Shown here: positions 8,604 to 17,623 of the stretch, in pieces | Numbering within the stretch: position 1 is the stretch's first letter | Layout: each line of letters begins with the position of its first letter | DNA from: Pandoraea iniqua | GTDB taxonomy: Bacteria > Pseudomonadota > Gammaproteobacteria > Burkholderiales > Burkholderiaceae | Direction of reading: 5' to 3' | DNA: 64,000 nucleotides | Assembly: GCF_902459685.1 (NCBI RefSeq) | Contig: NZ_CABPSF010000002.1 | Coordinates: 620,001 to 684,000, forward strand | Notes under the pieces: generated by a model | What the model saw: the letters and a program-made list of their open reading frames with translations, nothing else | Databases searched by the model: none | Told to the model about the DNA's origin: nothing | Made by a program: the position numbers and the translations under genes

Positions 8604-9851
8604 ATGACTTCAACATCTGCGAAGCCACGCACGGGCTTTTGGCCTGCGCGCGCGGCGACGATGGCATTACTGTTTTGCAGCGGTTTTCTCTATGCGACGT
8701 GGGGCGTGCACGTGCCCACGGTCAAGGCGATGTTCGATCTGAACGATGCCAGCTTGTCGGTGGCGATGTTCGCCATCGCGGGCGGGGCCATCGTCACGAT
8801 GTCGCGCATGGCCCGCTGGATCGGCCGCGCGGGCAGCCAGCGCGCCAGCCTTGTGTCGGGCATGGCGCTTGCTGTGACCGGCGCGTTCATTCTGTCGATG
8901 CCGAACTACTGGGGCCTTGTGGGCTGGCTCGCGTTGTATGGCGCCGCGAACGCCACGTATGACGTCGCCGTGAATGCACAGGCCGCCACGCTGGAGGCGC
9001 GCTACCGCAAGCCGATCATGGCCTCGCTGCACGGGTGTTTCAGTCTGGGCGGGATGTCGGGCGCACTCGTGGGCGGCGCATGGCTCGCGCATCAGGGTTC
9101 GCCGCAGTGGCATGTCGGTCTGGCGGCGATCGGCTGCGCTGTCGTGATGGTGGTCGGTGCGCGTTTCATGCAGCCCGACATGTTGCCGGGCGAGGCGCCG
9201 GTGGCGGCATCGTCGGCGGTTTCGTCGCGTAACGACGTCCCGCCGCCCGCGCTCGACGACATGTCGCGCCGCAAGCTGCATCGCCGCCTGACCGGCTTCG
9301 GCATTCTCGCGTTTCTCGGGTTGGTGGTGGAGGGCGCGATGTACGACTGGACGGCCGTCTACATGCGCGAGGTAGTGGCTGCACAAGGCGCATGGATCGG
9401 CGCGGGCTATGCGGCGTTCTCACTCGGCATGGCGGGCGGACGCTTCGGCGGCGACCCGGTGCGTGCGCGTATGGGCGGCGCTCGTCTGTTGCGTGTGAGC
9501 AGCTTGTTGTGTGTCGGTGGGGTGATGCTGGCGCTGGTCTGGCGCGAACCTGCGGCGGCCGTGGCCGGTTTTGCGCTGGCCGGACTGGGCCTGTCGAACG
9601 TGATGCCGGTGATGTTTGCGGCGTCGGGGGAAGTGGCACGCGGCGCGGGCATGGCAAGCGCCGAAGCGATTGCCGTGATGGCACGTCTCGCTTATCTCGG
9701 TCTGCTCGTGGGGCCGGTGCTGATCGGGGCGATCGCACACGGTATCAGTCTGCCGGTGGCATTGGCTGCGGGCCTGCTGTGCATCGTGCCGATTGCATTG
9801 CTTGCGCCGAAGATGCTGGCGGGCGCCGACGGGCGCACCGCACAGCACTGA
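8604..9851 (+). CDS. MFS transporter (YbjJ/fucose-permease-like)
   Basis: 415 residues from the ATG at 8604 (MTSTSAKPRTGFWPARAAT); earlier in-frame starts from 8421 add a non-hydrophobic leader. Twelve hydrophobic segments in two halves are separated by a charged central loop (about residues 195-235), as in the major facilitator superfamily. The sequence lacks the drug-exporter motif and resembles the YbjJ-like branch of sugar and amino-acid permeases. Substrate unknown. It is convergent with the cupin gene; their stop codons are only 2 nt apart. Confidence 0.8.
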   Translation: MTSTSAKPRTGFWPARAATMALLFCSGFLYATWGVHVPTVKAMFDLNDASLSVAMFAIAGGAIVTMSRMARWIGRAGSQRASLVSGMALAVTGAFILSMPNYWGLVGWLALYGAANATYDVAVNAQAATLEARYRKPIMASLHGCFSLGGMSGALVGGAWLAHQGSPQWHVGLAAIGCAVVMVVGARFMQPDMLPGEAPVAASSAVSSRNDVPPPALDDMSRRKLHRRLTGFGILAFLGLVVEGAMYDWTAVYMREVVAAQGAWIGAGYAAFSLGMAGGRFGGDPVRARMGGARLLRVSSLLCVGGVMLALVWREPAAAVAGFALAGLGLSNVMPVMFAASGEVARGAGMASAEAIAVMARLAYLGLLVGPVLIGAIAHGISLPVALAAGLLCIVPIALLAPKMLAGADGRTAQH

Positions 9852-9853
9852 GA

Positions 9854-10366
9854 TCACGCAGGCGCACCACGCCCAAGGCGTTCGATCAGCGCGCGGTGCG
9901 CCGGCCATTGTGCGGCGAGCGTTGCCGGGTCGGCCATCTCAAAGTCCTCGAACGCGAACCCGGGGGCGACGGTACACCCGACCAGCGAGTAGCTCGTCGA
10001 CGGCGCGGGCTGCGCCGCGAACCAATGCCCGGCAGGCACCACGTGCTGAAGCTGCTCGCCGTTCACCACATCGGCACCGAGGCATGTCGTCGTCAACTTG
10101 CCCGCCGGGTCGATCTCGTGAATCCAGAGCGTGCCGCCGAGATGGAAATGCCAGATCTCGTCGCTGCGAATCCGATGGAACGCGGAGAAATCGCCGGCCT
10201 CGAGCAAATAAAAAATCGCCGTGGAAATGTTGCGCGCACCCGAGAAGCCGGGCGGCAGTGCCTGCGCCGCCACGGTGTCTGCGGCGCGGTAGGTTTCGCG
10301 ATAGTGGCCGCCTTCCGGATGCGGCTGTAGCCCCAGCGACGTGACGAGTTCAGCGGCAGACGGCAT
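9854..10366 (-). CDS. Cupin-superfamily protein (DUF985/cupin_5)
   Basis: 170 residues from the ATG at 10366, chosen because AGGAG lies 7 nt upstream. The sequence LGLQPHPEGGHYRETYRA at the N-terminus and IFYLLEAGDFSAFHRIRSDE followed by WHFHLGGTLWIHEID are characteristic of the cupin_5 (DUF985) family, a small beta-barrel with His/Glu metal-like ligands. Members are often found with catabolic genes; no reaction has been assigned with certainty. It lies 28 nt downstream of the hydratase-like gene on the same strand and is probably cotranscribed with it. Confidence 0.82.
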   Translation of the reverse strand: MPSAAELVTSLGLQPHPEGGHYRETYRAADTVAAQALPPGFSGARNISTAIFYLLEAGDFSAFHRIRSDEIWHFHLGGTLWIHEIDPAGKLTTTCLGADVVNGEQLQHVVPAGHWFAAQPAPSTSYSLVGCTVAPGFAFEDFEMADPATLAAQWPAHRALIERLGRGAPA

Positions 10367-10394
10367 GGCGGACTCCTGACAAATCTCGGGAAAC

Positions 10395-11162
10395 TCAGCG
10401 CAACGTGACCGATGCTTCACCGATCCCGTCGATGGTGCCGCGCAACACGCCGGCGCTGTTGGCGGGAATCATGCCGACATATGAGCCGCACGTAATCACG
10501 GCACCGGCGCGCATCGTGATGCCGCGCTTGCCGTTGTGATTGACGAGCCACGTGAGCAGCGCGCGCGGGTCGCCTGCCGGGTTGCGTGTACGGGCAGGGG
10601 CGATGTTGTTGCCGTCGAGTGTGAACGTCACTTTCGGCGAATCGTAGTTGAGCGATGCGGCGTACTCACGGCCGCTGCCGATCACCAATGCGCCGTTGTT
10701 CTGCAAATCGGCGAGCACGAAACGCGAATCGAGACCCGCCGCAGCATAGCGGCTATCGGTGATTTCGATGGTCACCAGCGTCTCGCCCACGTGCATGAAG
10801 ATGTCGCGCTCGTCGTAGCGGCCCGGTTTGATATCGCGCGAGAGCCGGAACGCAATTTCCAGCTCCAGACCCGGACGGAAGAAATCGTTCAGCGCCAGCG
10901 CGCCTCCCGCCTCACTGACGACAGATGCGGGAATCGGTGCGCAGTTCGGCAGATCGGTCGGTGCCTTGGCGCCCACCTTCCAAGCGGTAATCGTCTCGCC
11001 GAGCAGGTCGAGCGTGCGCAATTGCACGGCGTAAGCGCCGTTGGCGTCGACAGGGCGCAACTCGGCCGCGGGCGAATCGATGGGCGTGTCGCCACGGCGC
11101 GTATCCGCCAACAAACGGGCGAGGGACTCGACGGCAGCTTGCGTATCGTGGGTGTCGGGCAT
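10395..11162 (-). CDS. 2-keto-4-pentenoate hydratase / fumarylacetoacetase-fold enzyme
   Basis: 255 residues, the usual length of MhpD/XylJ-type hydratases. Conserved parts include AWKVGAK (about 60-66), an acidic metal-binding face (LELEIAFRL, residues 99-107; IEITDSRYA, 134-142) and GSYVGMIPANSAGVL near the C-terminus. Such enzymes hydrate 2-hydroxypenta-2,4-dienoates in meta-cleavage pathways or decarboxylate 4-oxalocrotonate. No ring-cleavage dioxygenase or aldolase is next to it, so the pathway is not clear. A GGAG site precedes the ATG. It is divergent from the GntR regulator at 11475, a likely controller. Confidence 0.8.
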   Translation of the reverse strand: MPDTHDTQAAVESLARLLADTRRGDTPIDSPAAELRPVDANGAYAVQLRTLDLLGETITAWKVGAKAPTDLPNCAPIPASVVSEAGGALALNDFFRPGLELEIAFRLSRDIKPGRYDERDIFMHVGETLVTIEITDSRYAAAGLDSRFVLADLQNNGALVIGSGREYAASLNYDSPKVTFTLDGNNIAPARTRNPAGDPRALLTWLVNHNGKRGITMRAGAVITCGSYVGMIPANSAGVLRGTIDGIGEASVTLR

Positions 11163-11235
11163 GAAGCAGGTCTCCGGAATATGGGGCGGGCGATGCCCGT
11201 AGGTCGGGCAAACACCGGTGTGTCAGACAGACGAA

Positions 11236-11245
11236 TCGTATACAT
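11236..11245. promoter_or_regulatory. Candidate GntR (FCD-type) operator
   Basis: TCGTATACAT lies between the divergent hydratase (start 11162) and GntR (start 11475) genes. The GTATAC core with near-symmetric flanks fits FadR/FCD-subfamily GntR operators such as TTGTATACAA. It is an imperfect palindrome, so this is tentative. Confidence 0.35.
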
Positions 11246-11474
11246 AATTCAACGCCAATGGCGCAGTGCAGCGAACGTGATGCCTACCGCGCGAAAACAA
11301 CAGTCAACGTAGTCAAAGTGACATCGATCTGCGAGAATCGGTTTCGTGTAATTGTTCGTAATATTTCGTGGAGTCCGTCGCAATAAGTCCTTGGCGCGCT
11401 ACGCCGCCGTCCACGAAAGTGCCGTGCCTGGTGTCGATAACATTCTTCCAAAAGCGAGCGACCTTGCCGAGCCT

Positions 11475-12203
11475 ATGCACTCTGTCCCGTTGAATGTTTT
11501 TCCGGATCACGCGTCCCATGGCCCGCCCGCGACTGAGGCCGCCGTGCACTTGCCGATCAGCCGTCAGGCGCTGCATCTGGCGGTCGGGGACCGCTTGCGC
11601 AGGATGATCACCGAAGGGGTGCTGCCCCCGGGCGCGCATCTGAACGAGCGTGCATTGTGCGAACAACTTGGCGTATCGCGCACGCCGCTGCGCGAGGCAC
11701 TCAAGGCGCTGGCCGTCGAGCGCCTGATCGAATTGCTGCCCAATCGCGGCGCCCGCGTGGTGACGCTGTCGGCCGGCGATATTGCCGACGCGTTCGAACT
11801 GCTCAGTGGTCTCGAGGCGCTGGCGGGGGAGTTGGCCTGCGAGCGCATCACGCAGGCGGAAATCGACGAGATTCAAGCGCTGCACGCCACCATGAGCGTG
11901 TGCCACGCGCACGGCGATCTGCCCGGTTACTTCGAATGCAATCGGCGCATTCACGAACGTATCAACGCCGCCGCGCGTAATCCGTCGCTCATGCAGATGT
12001 ATCAGGCGGTGAACCGGCGCTTGCAGGCGCTGCGTTTTCGCTCGAACCTGCATGCGGGCAAGTGGGAGCGTGCGATCGCAGAGCACGACGCCATGCTGGA
12101 CGCCCTGCATCGGCGCGACGGCGTCACCCTCGGCCGCCTGCTGCGCGCGCATCTGATGGCCAAGTGCGACGTGGTGCTCGCTCACGTTCGCGCCGCCGCC
12201 TGA
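11475..12203 (+). CDS. GntR-family regulator, FCD (FadR) subfamily
   Basis: 242 residues from the ATG at 11475; an upstream in-frame start at 11352 would add 41 residues without domain character. Winged HTH at about residues 25-95 (ISRQALHLAVGDRLRRMITE ... LCEQLGVSRTPLREALKAL), then an all-helical FCD effector domain (about 105-235) with its His/Asp/Asn metal-binding residues (FECNRRIHERI; EHDAMLDAL). It is divergent from the hydratase-cupin pair, which it probably controls. Convergent with the next GntR gene 30 nt away. Confidence 0.88.
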   Translation: MHSVPLNVFPDHASHGPPATEAAVHLPISRQALHLAVGDRLRRMITEGVLPPGAHLNERALCEQLGVSRTPLREALKALAVERLIELLPNRGARVVTLSAGDIADAFELLSGLEALAGELACERITQAEIDEIQALHATMSVCHAHGDLPGYFECNRRIHERINAAARNPSLMQMYQAVNRRLQALRFRSNLHAGKWERAIAEHDAMLDALHRRDGVTLGRLLRAHLMAKCDVVLAHVRAAA

Positions 12204-12233
12204 CAGGCCGCGCCTGAGCTGCGCGGCGCGTAC

Positions 12234-12908
12234 TTATGCGGCGCGGCTCGTACTCACCAGTCCTTCATTGAGCATGGCCGCGACATAAGCGTCGGTCTTG
12301 CTGCGCAGGTGCGTCTCCATGAGCGTGCGCAGGCGCTTGCTGTCGCGCCGGCGCATCAGCGCAAGCATTTCCGCGTGCTCGTCGACGGCTTGCCGCCAGC
12401 GTTCGGGCGTAGGCGTGAGACGCTCACGCACATGCCGCAGCCGCGCGTTCAGATTGTGGAAGTACTCCGCCAGCGGGCCGTTATCGGCGATGCGCAAGAT
12501 GCGCAGGTGAATTTGCTGATTGAGCGAGAAATACGCTTCGTGATCCGTGCGTGCAAAGGCCGCTTCCATCTCGACTTGCAGGCGGGCGAGTTCTTCAAGA
12601 TCGGCGTCCGTCGCCTTCTCGCAAGCCTGTTCGCCTGACAGCCCCTCAAGCACCGCCATCACCGCGAGCAGATTCACCACCTCGTCGACACTCACGCGCG
12701 CCACGCGGGCCCGGCGCGTCTCCGAGATTTCCACCAGTCCCTCATTGGCCAGCCGCTTGAGCGCTTCGCGCAGCGGCGTGCGCGATACCGCGAGTTCGTC
12801 GCACAGCGCCCGCTCGGACAGCGGCGCGCCCGGGCGTAGTTCACCGCTGACGATGCGCGCCTTGAGCGCTTCGTAAGCAGTGGCGTTGAGCGATGCTGAC
12901 GTGTCCAT
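12234..12908 (-). CDS. GntR-family regulator, FCD subfamily, divergent to enoyl-CoA hydratase/CoA-transferase
   Basis: 224 residues from the ATG at 12908; the open frame extends to 12938 but the family begins at MDTSASLNATAYEALKARIV. Winged HTH at about 8-75 (LCDELAVSRTPLREALKRLA), FCD domain at 85-215 with EAYFSLNQQIH and EHAEMLALM metal/effector motifs. It is divergent from the CoA-pathway genes at 13115, and TGGN4CCA-type operators lie between them, one directly in front of its own start, suggesting autoregulation and repression of the CoA genes. Confidence 0.88.
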   Translation of the reverse strand: MDTSASLNATAYEALKARIVSGELRPGAPLSERALCDELAVSRTPLREALKRLANEGLVEISETRRARVARVSVDEVVNLLAVMAVLEGLSGEQACEKATDADLEELARLQVEMEAAFARTDHEAYFSLNQQIHLRILRIADNGPLAEYFHNLNARLRHVRERLTPTPERWRQAVDEHAEMLALMRRRDSKRLRTLMETHLRSKTDAYVAAMLNEGLVSTSRAA

Positions 12909-12926
12909 GGGCCGTGGATTCTTAAA

Positions 12927-12938
12927 ATGGAATGCCAA
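12927..12938. promoter_or_regulatory. Imperfect GntR operator near regulator start
   Basis: ATGGAATGCCAA, 18 nt upstream of the GntR start codon, keeps the TGG-N4-CCA frame of the perfect palindrome at 13056-13067. This places a likely autoregulatory site over the regulator's own promoter or leader. Confidence 0.4.
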
Positions 12939-13055
12939 TTCTGATGGGCATGAAGTGTTCCGTCAATCGCTTCAGGCGGTAATTCACACGTTAACCCTGA
13001 TTTTTACGGTTATCACTTGCCAGTTCGACATCAATACTTCTATCGTTAACGAAAA

Positions 13056-13067
13056 TTGGTATACCAA
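13056..13067. promoter_or_regulatory. GntR (FCD-type) operator palindrome TTGGTATACCAA
   Basis: Perfect 12-bp palindrome TTGGTATACCAA in the 206-nt divergent gap between the GntR gene (start 12908) and the enoyl-CoA hydratase (start 13115), 48 nt ahead of the latter. TGG(T)N2(A)CCA palindromes are the standard recognition form for FadR-subfamily GntR proteins, so this is very probably the binding site of the adjacent regulator. Confidence 0.65.
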
Positions 13068-13114
13068 AATGGCTGCGGCACATGGGGTGCAAGCCAGCGT
13101 AAGAAGGAGGCAAT

Positions 13115-13894
13115 GTGACATCGACCGTTCTGACCGAGCAACGCGGCGCAGTGGCGCTGGTGACGCTCAACCGTCCAGAGAAACTCAACGCACTGACCAA
13201 GCCGATGTGGCAGGCGTTAGGCGACACGATTCTTACGCTGTCCGAGGCGCCCGGCGTGCGCTGCATCGTGCTTCGCGGTGCGGGCGAAAAGTCGTTCGCG
13301 CCCGGCAACGACATCGCCGAGTTCGAGACCGATCGTGCCAATGTGGAACAGGCCCGGGCATACGGCGCGTTGATGCACAGAACGCTCGATGCGCTGGCCA
13401 ATTGCCCGGTGCCGCTCGTGGCCATGATTCACGGCATCTGCGTGGGCGGCGGTATGGAAATCGCCGCGTCGTGCGACGTGCGCATTTGTGGTGAGTCGAG
13501 CCGCTTTGGCGCGCCGATCAATAAGCTGGGGCTGGTCATGGCGCATGCGGAGTTGTCGGGTTTGGTGCGACTGGTCGGGCCCACGCGTGCGCTGGAAATC
13601 TTGCTGGAAGGGCGAATTTTCGATGCACAGGAGGCGCAGCGTATCGGCCTCGTCACCCGAGTGGTCGCTGATGCGAACGTGACGGAAGAAGCCCTCGCCA
13701 GCGCCGAGCGCATTGCCGCCGGTGCACCGCTGGTGGCGCGCTGGCACAAGCGGTTCGTGCGTGAATTGGTGAGTGGCAAGCCACTGACGCCGGCACAGAT
13801 CGACGAGGGCTTTGCGTGCTTCGGCACGGCCGATTTTCAAGCGGGCTATCGCGCGTTTCTCGCGAAGACGGCCCCGGTGTTCGAGGGGCGCTGA
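13115..13894 (+). CDS. Enoyl-CoA hydratase/isomerase (crotonase) family protein
   Basis: 259 residues with a GTG start at 13115, preceded at 4-nt spacing by AAGGAGG (13104-13110). Crotonase signatures are visible: TLNRPEKLNALTKPMW near the N-terminus, the oxyanion-hole segments GNDIAEF and HGICVGGGMEIAASCDVRIC, and the second-strand FGAPINKLGL. Family members hydrate, isomerise or cleave CoA thioesters. It is followed after 1 nt by a class-III CoA transferase and is divergent from a GntR repressor: the transferase would activate a carboxylic acid for this enzyme. The acid cannot be named from sequence. Confidence 0.88.
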   Translation: MTSTVLTEQRGAVALVTLNRPEKLNALTKPMWQALGDTILTLSEAPGVRCIVLRGAGEKSFAPGNDIAEFETDRANVEQARAYGALMHRTLDALANCPVPLVAMIHGICVGGGMEIAASCDVRICGESSRFGAPINKLGLVMAHAELSGLVRLVGPTRALEILLEGRIFDAQEAQRIGLVTRVVADANVTEEALASAERIAAGAPLVARWHKRFVRELVSGKPLTPAQIDEGFACFGTADFQAGYRAFLAKTAPVFEGR

Positions 13895-13895
13895 G

Positions 13896-15134
13896 ATGAC
13901 CGAGACCGTCCAACCCAAGGGTGGCCCGTTGCAGGGCGTGAAGGTGATCGAGTTGTCGCACATCATGTCGGGCCCAGTGTGCGGCATGATGCTGGCCGAC
14001 ATGGGCGCCGATGTCATCAAAGTCGAGAAGATGGAAGGCGACGATGCGCGCCGCTTCGCGCCCATCCTCGCGCATGGCGAATCGGCATCGTTCATGATGC
14101 TCAATCGCCATAAGCGCGGCATCGCGCTCAATCTCAAGACCGAGGGTGGCAAGGCAGTGTTGCGCAAGATGCTGGCCACTGCCGACGTCGTCACCGAGAA
14201 CTACCGCAAAGGCACGATGGAGAAACTGGGTCTCGGCTATGAGACGCTGCGCGAGGCCAACCCGGCGCTGATCTATTGCGCAATCTCCGGGTACGGCCGC
14301 ACGGGGCCGTATGCCGATAAGGGCGGATTCGATCTGATCGCGCAGGGCCTTTCGGGTCTGATGAGCGTGACGGGCGAGCCGGGGCAGGCCCCCATCAAGG
14401 CGGGTTCGCCGATTGCCGACATCAATGCGGGCATTCTGGCGGCGCTTGGCATCTCCGCAGCTTATGCGCACCGGTTGCGCACGGGGCAGGGGCAGATTGT
14501 CGACACGTCGCTGCTCGAGGCCGGGTTTCAACAGATGTATTGGGCGGCGGCCAATTTCTTCGCCAGCGGCGAGAATCCACCGAAGCTCGGCTCGGCCAAC
14601 CCGACCAGCACGCCGTATCAGGCGTTTCGCACGAAAGACGGCTGGATCAATATCGGCGCGGCAAATCAGGCCAACTATGAGCGGCTGCTGCAAGTGCTCG
14701 ACGCCCCCGAGATTGCCGGCGATCCGCGTTTTGCGACGAATGCCGGCCGCACGGCGAATCGTGCCGAACTCGTCGAGCGGATTACGTCGTATCTGATGCG
14801 CGACACGACGCAGGCGTGGGTCGAACGGCTCGACGCCGTCGGGCTGCCCGTCGGGCCGGTGTTGCCGATCTCCGAGGCCGCCGTGCATCCGCAGATCGTC
14901 GCGCGCGAGATGGTCGTGGAGACGGTGCACCCGCTCGATGGGCCCACGCGCAGCATCGGGCTGCCGATCCGGTTCTCGGAAACGCCCAAGCAGACCGGCG
15001 GCCCTGCACCGAGACTGGGCGAACACACGCTCGATGTGCTCGCGGAATATGGCTACGACGCCGCGCAGATCCGTGACCTGCTGGCGCAAGGCGCGATTCA
15101 TGCATTGGCGGCGGCGCGCGCCACCGCGGCTTGA
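13896..15134 (+). CDS. Class III CoA transferase (CaiB/BaiF family)
   Basis: 412 residues from the ATG at 13896, 1 nt after the preceding stop. CaiB/BaiF features: VKVIELSHIMSGPVCGMMLA and DMGADVIKVEK at the N-terminus, NRHKRGIALNLKTEGGK, and the Asp-containing GGFDLIAQGLSGLMSVTGEP that carries the catalytic aspartate. It moves CoA from a donor thioester to a carboxylic acid. Operon with the enoyl-CoA hydratase. A good terminator starts 38 nt downstream. Confidence 0.92.
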   Translation: MTETVQPKGGPLQGVKVIELSHIMSGPVCGMMLADMGADVIKVEKMEGDDARRFAPILAHGESASFMMLNRHKRGIALNLKTEGGKAVLRKMLATADVVTENYRKGTMEKLGLGYETLREANPALIYCAISGYGRTGPYADKGGFDLIAQGLSGLMSVTGEPGQAPIKAGSPIADINAGILAALGISAAYAHRLRTGQGQIVDTSLLEAGFQQMYWAAANFFASGENPPKLGSANPTSTPYQAFRTKDGWINIGAANQANYERLLQVLDAPEIAGDPRFATNAGRTANRAELVERITSYLMRDTTQAWVERLDAVGLPVGPVLPISEAAVHPQIVAREMVVETVHPLDGPTRSIGLPIRFSETPKQTGGPAPRLGEHTLDVLAEYGYDAAQIRDLLAQGAIHALAAARATAA

Positions 15135-15171
15135 TATTTGGGGGCACGCAGAAAGTCATGAAGTCATCAGA

Positions 15172-15207
15172 AACGCCGTGCACCGCCGAGGTGCCCGGCG
15201 TTTTTTT
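15172..15207 (+). terminator. Rho-independent terminator
   Basis: Stem AACGCCG-t-GCACC pairs with GGTGC-c-CGGCGTT around a short loop, followed by a run of T to 15207. It closes the GntR-regulated CoA operon. The remaining leader up to 15554 (about 345 nt) contains no credible gene; it should hold the promoter of the GH15 gene. Confidence 0.75.
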
Positions 15208-15553
15208 CATGAAGTGGAATTACGGCGCTAATTCGCGTCGCGATGAAAATTGATCCGAACTTCCCTCGGATGGGCCGGTCGGTCTTTAACGGATTGTGAA
15301 TTGATCGTTAGCCGGGCATTCATTGGCGCCACGCGCGCCACCGACGAACCTCACCACACGGCAAGGCCGTAAGGAGGGAAGGGATGACTGATCGCATGCA
15401 GTTGAGCAGGGCAGGCAACAGGTTTCATAGGCGGTGTGAGCGGCACGAGGGCCGGCATGAGGGCCGGTACCAAGGCCGTTCGGCAGGAGGGTGGTCGCGC
15501 GAGAACGACGCGCGTACCATTGGGCTTCACGTATCGACGTTCGCGAGGTGAGC

Positions 15554-17419
15554 ATGCCGGCACGCATCGAAGACTACGCCATGATTGGCGACTGCCGAAG
15601 CGCAGCGCTGGTGGCGCGCGACGGCTCGATCGACTGGCTCTGCTGGCCATATTTCGATTCTCCCGCCTGTTTTGCGGCGTTGCTCGGCGGTCCCGAGCAC
15701 GGGCATTGGAAACTCGCCCCCGACGATCCCAAAGCCACCGTCACACGCCGCTATCACGACGACACCCTGATTCTGGAAACACGTTTTGAAACGTGTGAAG
15801 GCTGCGTGTCGATCATCGATTTCATGCCATTGCGCGATGGCGCGGCCGATCTGGTGCGGCTGGTCAAAGGCATCCACGGCACGATCACGATGTCGATGGA
15901 ACTGATTCTGCGCTTCGACTATGGCGCATCGGTGCCATGGGCCCGCCCGCTGGACAAGGACGACGCCACCGGCCCGGGCATGCGCCTGATCGCGGGGCCT
16001 GACAAGGTGGTATTGCGCACACCGGTTCCCATTCAGGATGTGCCGGGCAGTTTGCGGGCCAGTTTTCAGGTGAAGGCGGGCGAGACCGTGCCATTCGTGT
16101 TGTCGCGGGTGGCCTCGCATCACGCCGATCCGCGCGAAATCGACCCGCTGGCGGCGCTCACCGATACCGAGCGCTACTGGCGCACGTGGGCGGGCCGCTG
16201 CCAACTGGACGGCCGCTGGACCGACGCGATCCGCCGTTCGCTCATCACCCTCAAGGCGCTGACGTTCGTGCCGACGGGCGGCGTGGTCGCCGCGCCCACG
16301 ACGTCGCTGCCCGAACAACTCGGTGGCGAGCGTAACTGGGACTACCGCTATTGCTGGCTCAGGGACGCCACGCTGACGTTGCAGGCGCTCATGCTCGGCG
16401 GCTACTACACGGAAGCCAACGACTGGAGTGATTGGCTGGTGCGCGCCGTCGCGGGCGCGCCGTCGCAGGTGCAGATCATGTACGGGCTGTCCGGTGAGCG
16501 GCGGCTGCCGGAGTGGGAAGTCGACTGGCTGCCCGGCTACGAGGGTGCCAAGCCCGTGCGCGTGGGTAACGGCGCGGTCGGCCAGCTTCAGCTCGACGTG
16601 TACGGCGAAGTCATGGACGCGCTGCATCAGGCGCGCCTTGGCGGTCTGACGCCGGACGACGCGACATGGGAGGTGCAGACCAAGCTGGTCGCGCATCTCG
16701 AGACGGTCTGGCGCAAGCCCGACGAAGGCATATGGGAAGTGCGTGGCGGGCGCCAGCATTTCACTTACTCGAAGGTGATGGCGTGGGTGGCGTTCGACCG
16801 CGCGATCAAGTCGGCGGAGCGCTTCAATCTGCCGGGGCCGGTCGATCACTGGCGCAAGTTATGTCAGGAGATTCACACGGACGTCTGCACGCATGGCTTC
16901 GACAAGACGCACAACGCCTTCATGCAGGCGTATGGCTCCGACGAGATGGATGCGAGTGCCCTGATGATTCCGCTGGTGGGTTTTCTGCCCCCCGACGACC
17001 CGCGCGTGATCGGCACGGTCGAAGCGGTGGAGCGCGAGTTGATGCGCGATGGGCTGGTGCAGCGCTACCGCACCAGCCGAGTCGACGACGGCTTGCCGGC
17101 GGGCGAGGGCGCGTTTCTGGCGTGCAGCTTCTGGATGGTCGATTGTCTGGTGATGCTGGGCCGGCAGCGCGACGCCCGCAAGCTGTTCGAGCGGTTGCTG
17201 TCCTTGCGCAATGACGTGGGTTTGCTTGCTGAGGAGTACGACACGCACCACAAGCGTCAGGTTGGCAACTTCCCGCAGGCTTTTTCGCATATCGCGCTGG
17301 TGCATGCCGCGATTCGGCTCGAAGCCCTCGCTGACGACGAACGGGCGGATAACGATACGGATGCCGACGCCGACGAGGCGCATTACGAGCATGTGGGGTA
17401 TCGGGCGGTTCGCGCCTGA
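15554..17419 (+). CDS. Glycoside hydrolase family 15 protein (glucoamylase/trehalase-like)
   Basis: 621 residues from the ATG at 15554 (MPARIEDYAMIGDCRSAALV), with GAGGTG 5 nt upstream; the frame is open further to 15491. An N-terminal beta-sandwich (about 1-210) precedes an (alpha/alpha)6 barrel. Family signatures are GERNWDYRYCWLRDATLTLQ, the GNGAVGQLQLDVYGEVMDAL catalytic-side motif, and near the end AEEYDTHHKRQVGNFPQAFS. Bacterial homologues act on trehalose, isomaltose-type or other alpha-glucans in the cytoplasm; no signal peptide is seen. It stands alone, so the substrate is unknown. The acidic tail after about residue 595 is not conserved. Confidence 0.88.
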   Translation: MPARIEDYAMIGDCRSAALVARDGSIDWLCWPYFDSPACFAALLGGPEHGHWKLAPDDPKATVTRRYHDDTLILETRFETCEGCVSIIDFMPLRDGAADLVRLVKGIHGTITMSMELILRFDYGASVPWARPLDKDDATGPGMRLIAGPDKVVLRTPVPIQDVPGSLRASFQVKAGETVPFVLSRVASHHADPREIDPLAALTDTERYWRTWAGRCQLDGRWTDAIRRSLITLKALTFVPTGGVVAAPTTSLPEQLGGERNWDYRYCWLRDATLTLQALMLGGYYTEANDWSDWLVRAVAGAPSQVQIMYGLSGERRLPEWEVDWLPGYEGAKPVRVGNGAVGQLQLDVYGEVMDALHQARLGGLTPDDATWEVQTKLVAHLETVWRKPDEGIWEVRGGRQHFTYSKVMAWVAFDRAIKSAERFNLPGPVDHWRKLCQEIHTDVCTHGFDKTHNAFMQAYGSDEMDASALMIPLVGFLPPDDPRVIGTVEAVERELMRDGLVQRYRTSRVDDGLPAGEGAFLACSFWMVDCLVMLGRQRDARKLFERLLSLRNDVGLLAEEYDTHHKRQVGNFPQAFSHIALVHAAIRLEALADDERADNDTDADADEAHYEHVGYRAVRA

Positions 17420-17444
17420 TCCGAAACCTGTTGTAACCCTTGCC

Positions 17445-17466
17445 GGGCCCGTGTTCGCACGGGCCC
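17445..17466. terminator. TTCG-loop hairpin after GH15 gene
   Basis: Perfect 9-bp stem GGGCCCGTG / CACGGGCCC (17445-17453, 17458-17466) capped by a TTCG tetraloop, 25 nt after the GH15 stop. There is no T-run, but the very stable hairpin is a plausible transcript end. Confidence 0.5.
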
Positions 17467-17548
17467 GCGTCATGTAGGGGGGATGCAGGCGGCATGTCGG
17501 TCGGCTTCGGCACGCACGGCCAAATCTCGCAGGGGAATAACGAATTGC

Positions 17549-17576
17549 TAAAGGTATTCGCAAAGGATGCCGTAAT
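17549..17576 (+). promoter_or_regulatory. Sigma-28 (FliA)-like promoter
   Basis: TAAAGGTA at 17549-17556 and GCCGTAAT at 17569-17576, with 16 nt between TAAA and GCCG. The FliA consensus is TAAA-N15-GCCGATAA, so this is close but has one extra spacer base and an altered -10. It lies 47 nt ahead of a FlxA-like gene; flxA of Escherichia coli is a known FliA-dependent gene, which strengthens the reading. Confidence 0.45.
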
Positions 17577-17623
17577 AACTTTCGAATCCTTACAATCCTT
17601 CTTTGCGGAGCGCCCCCCTCTCC

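Noticed and set aside
15527-16849. A 440-codon antisense frame over the GH15 gene
   Set aside because: Shadow frame; the plus strand carries conserved GH15 motifs.
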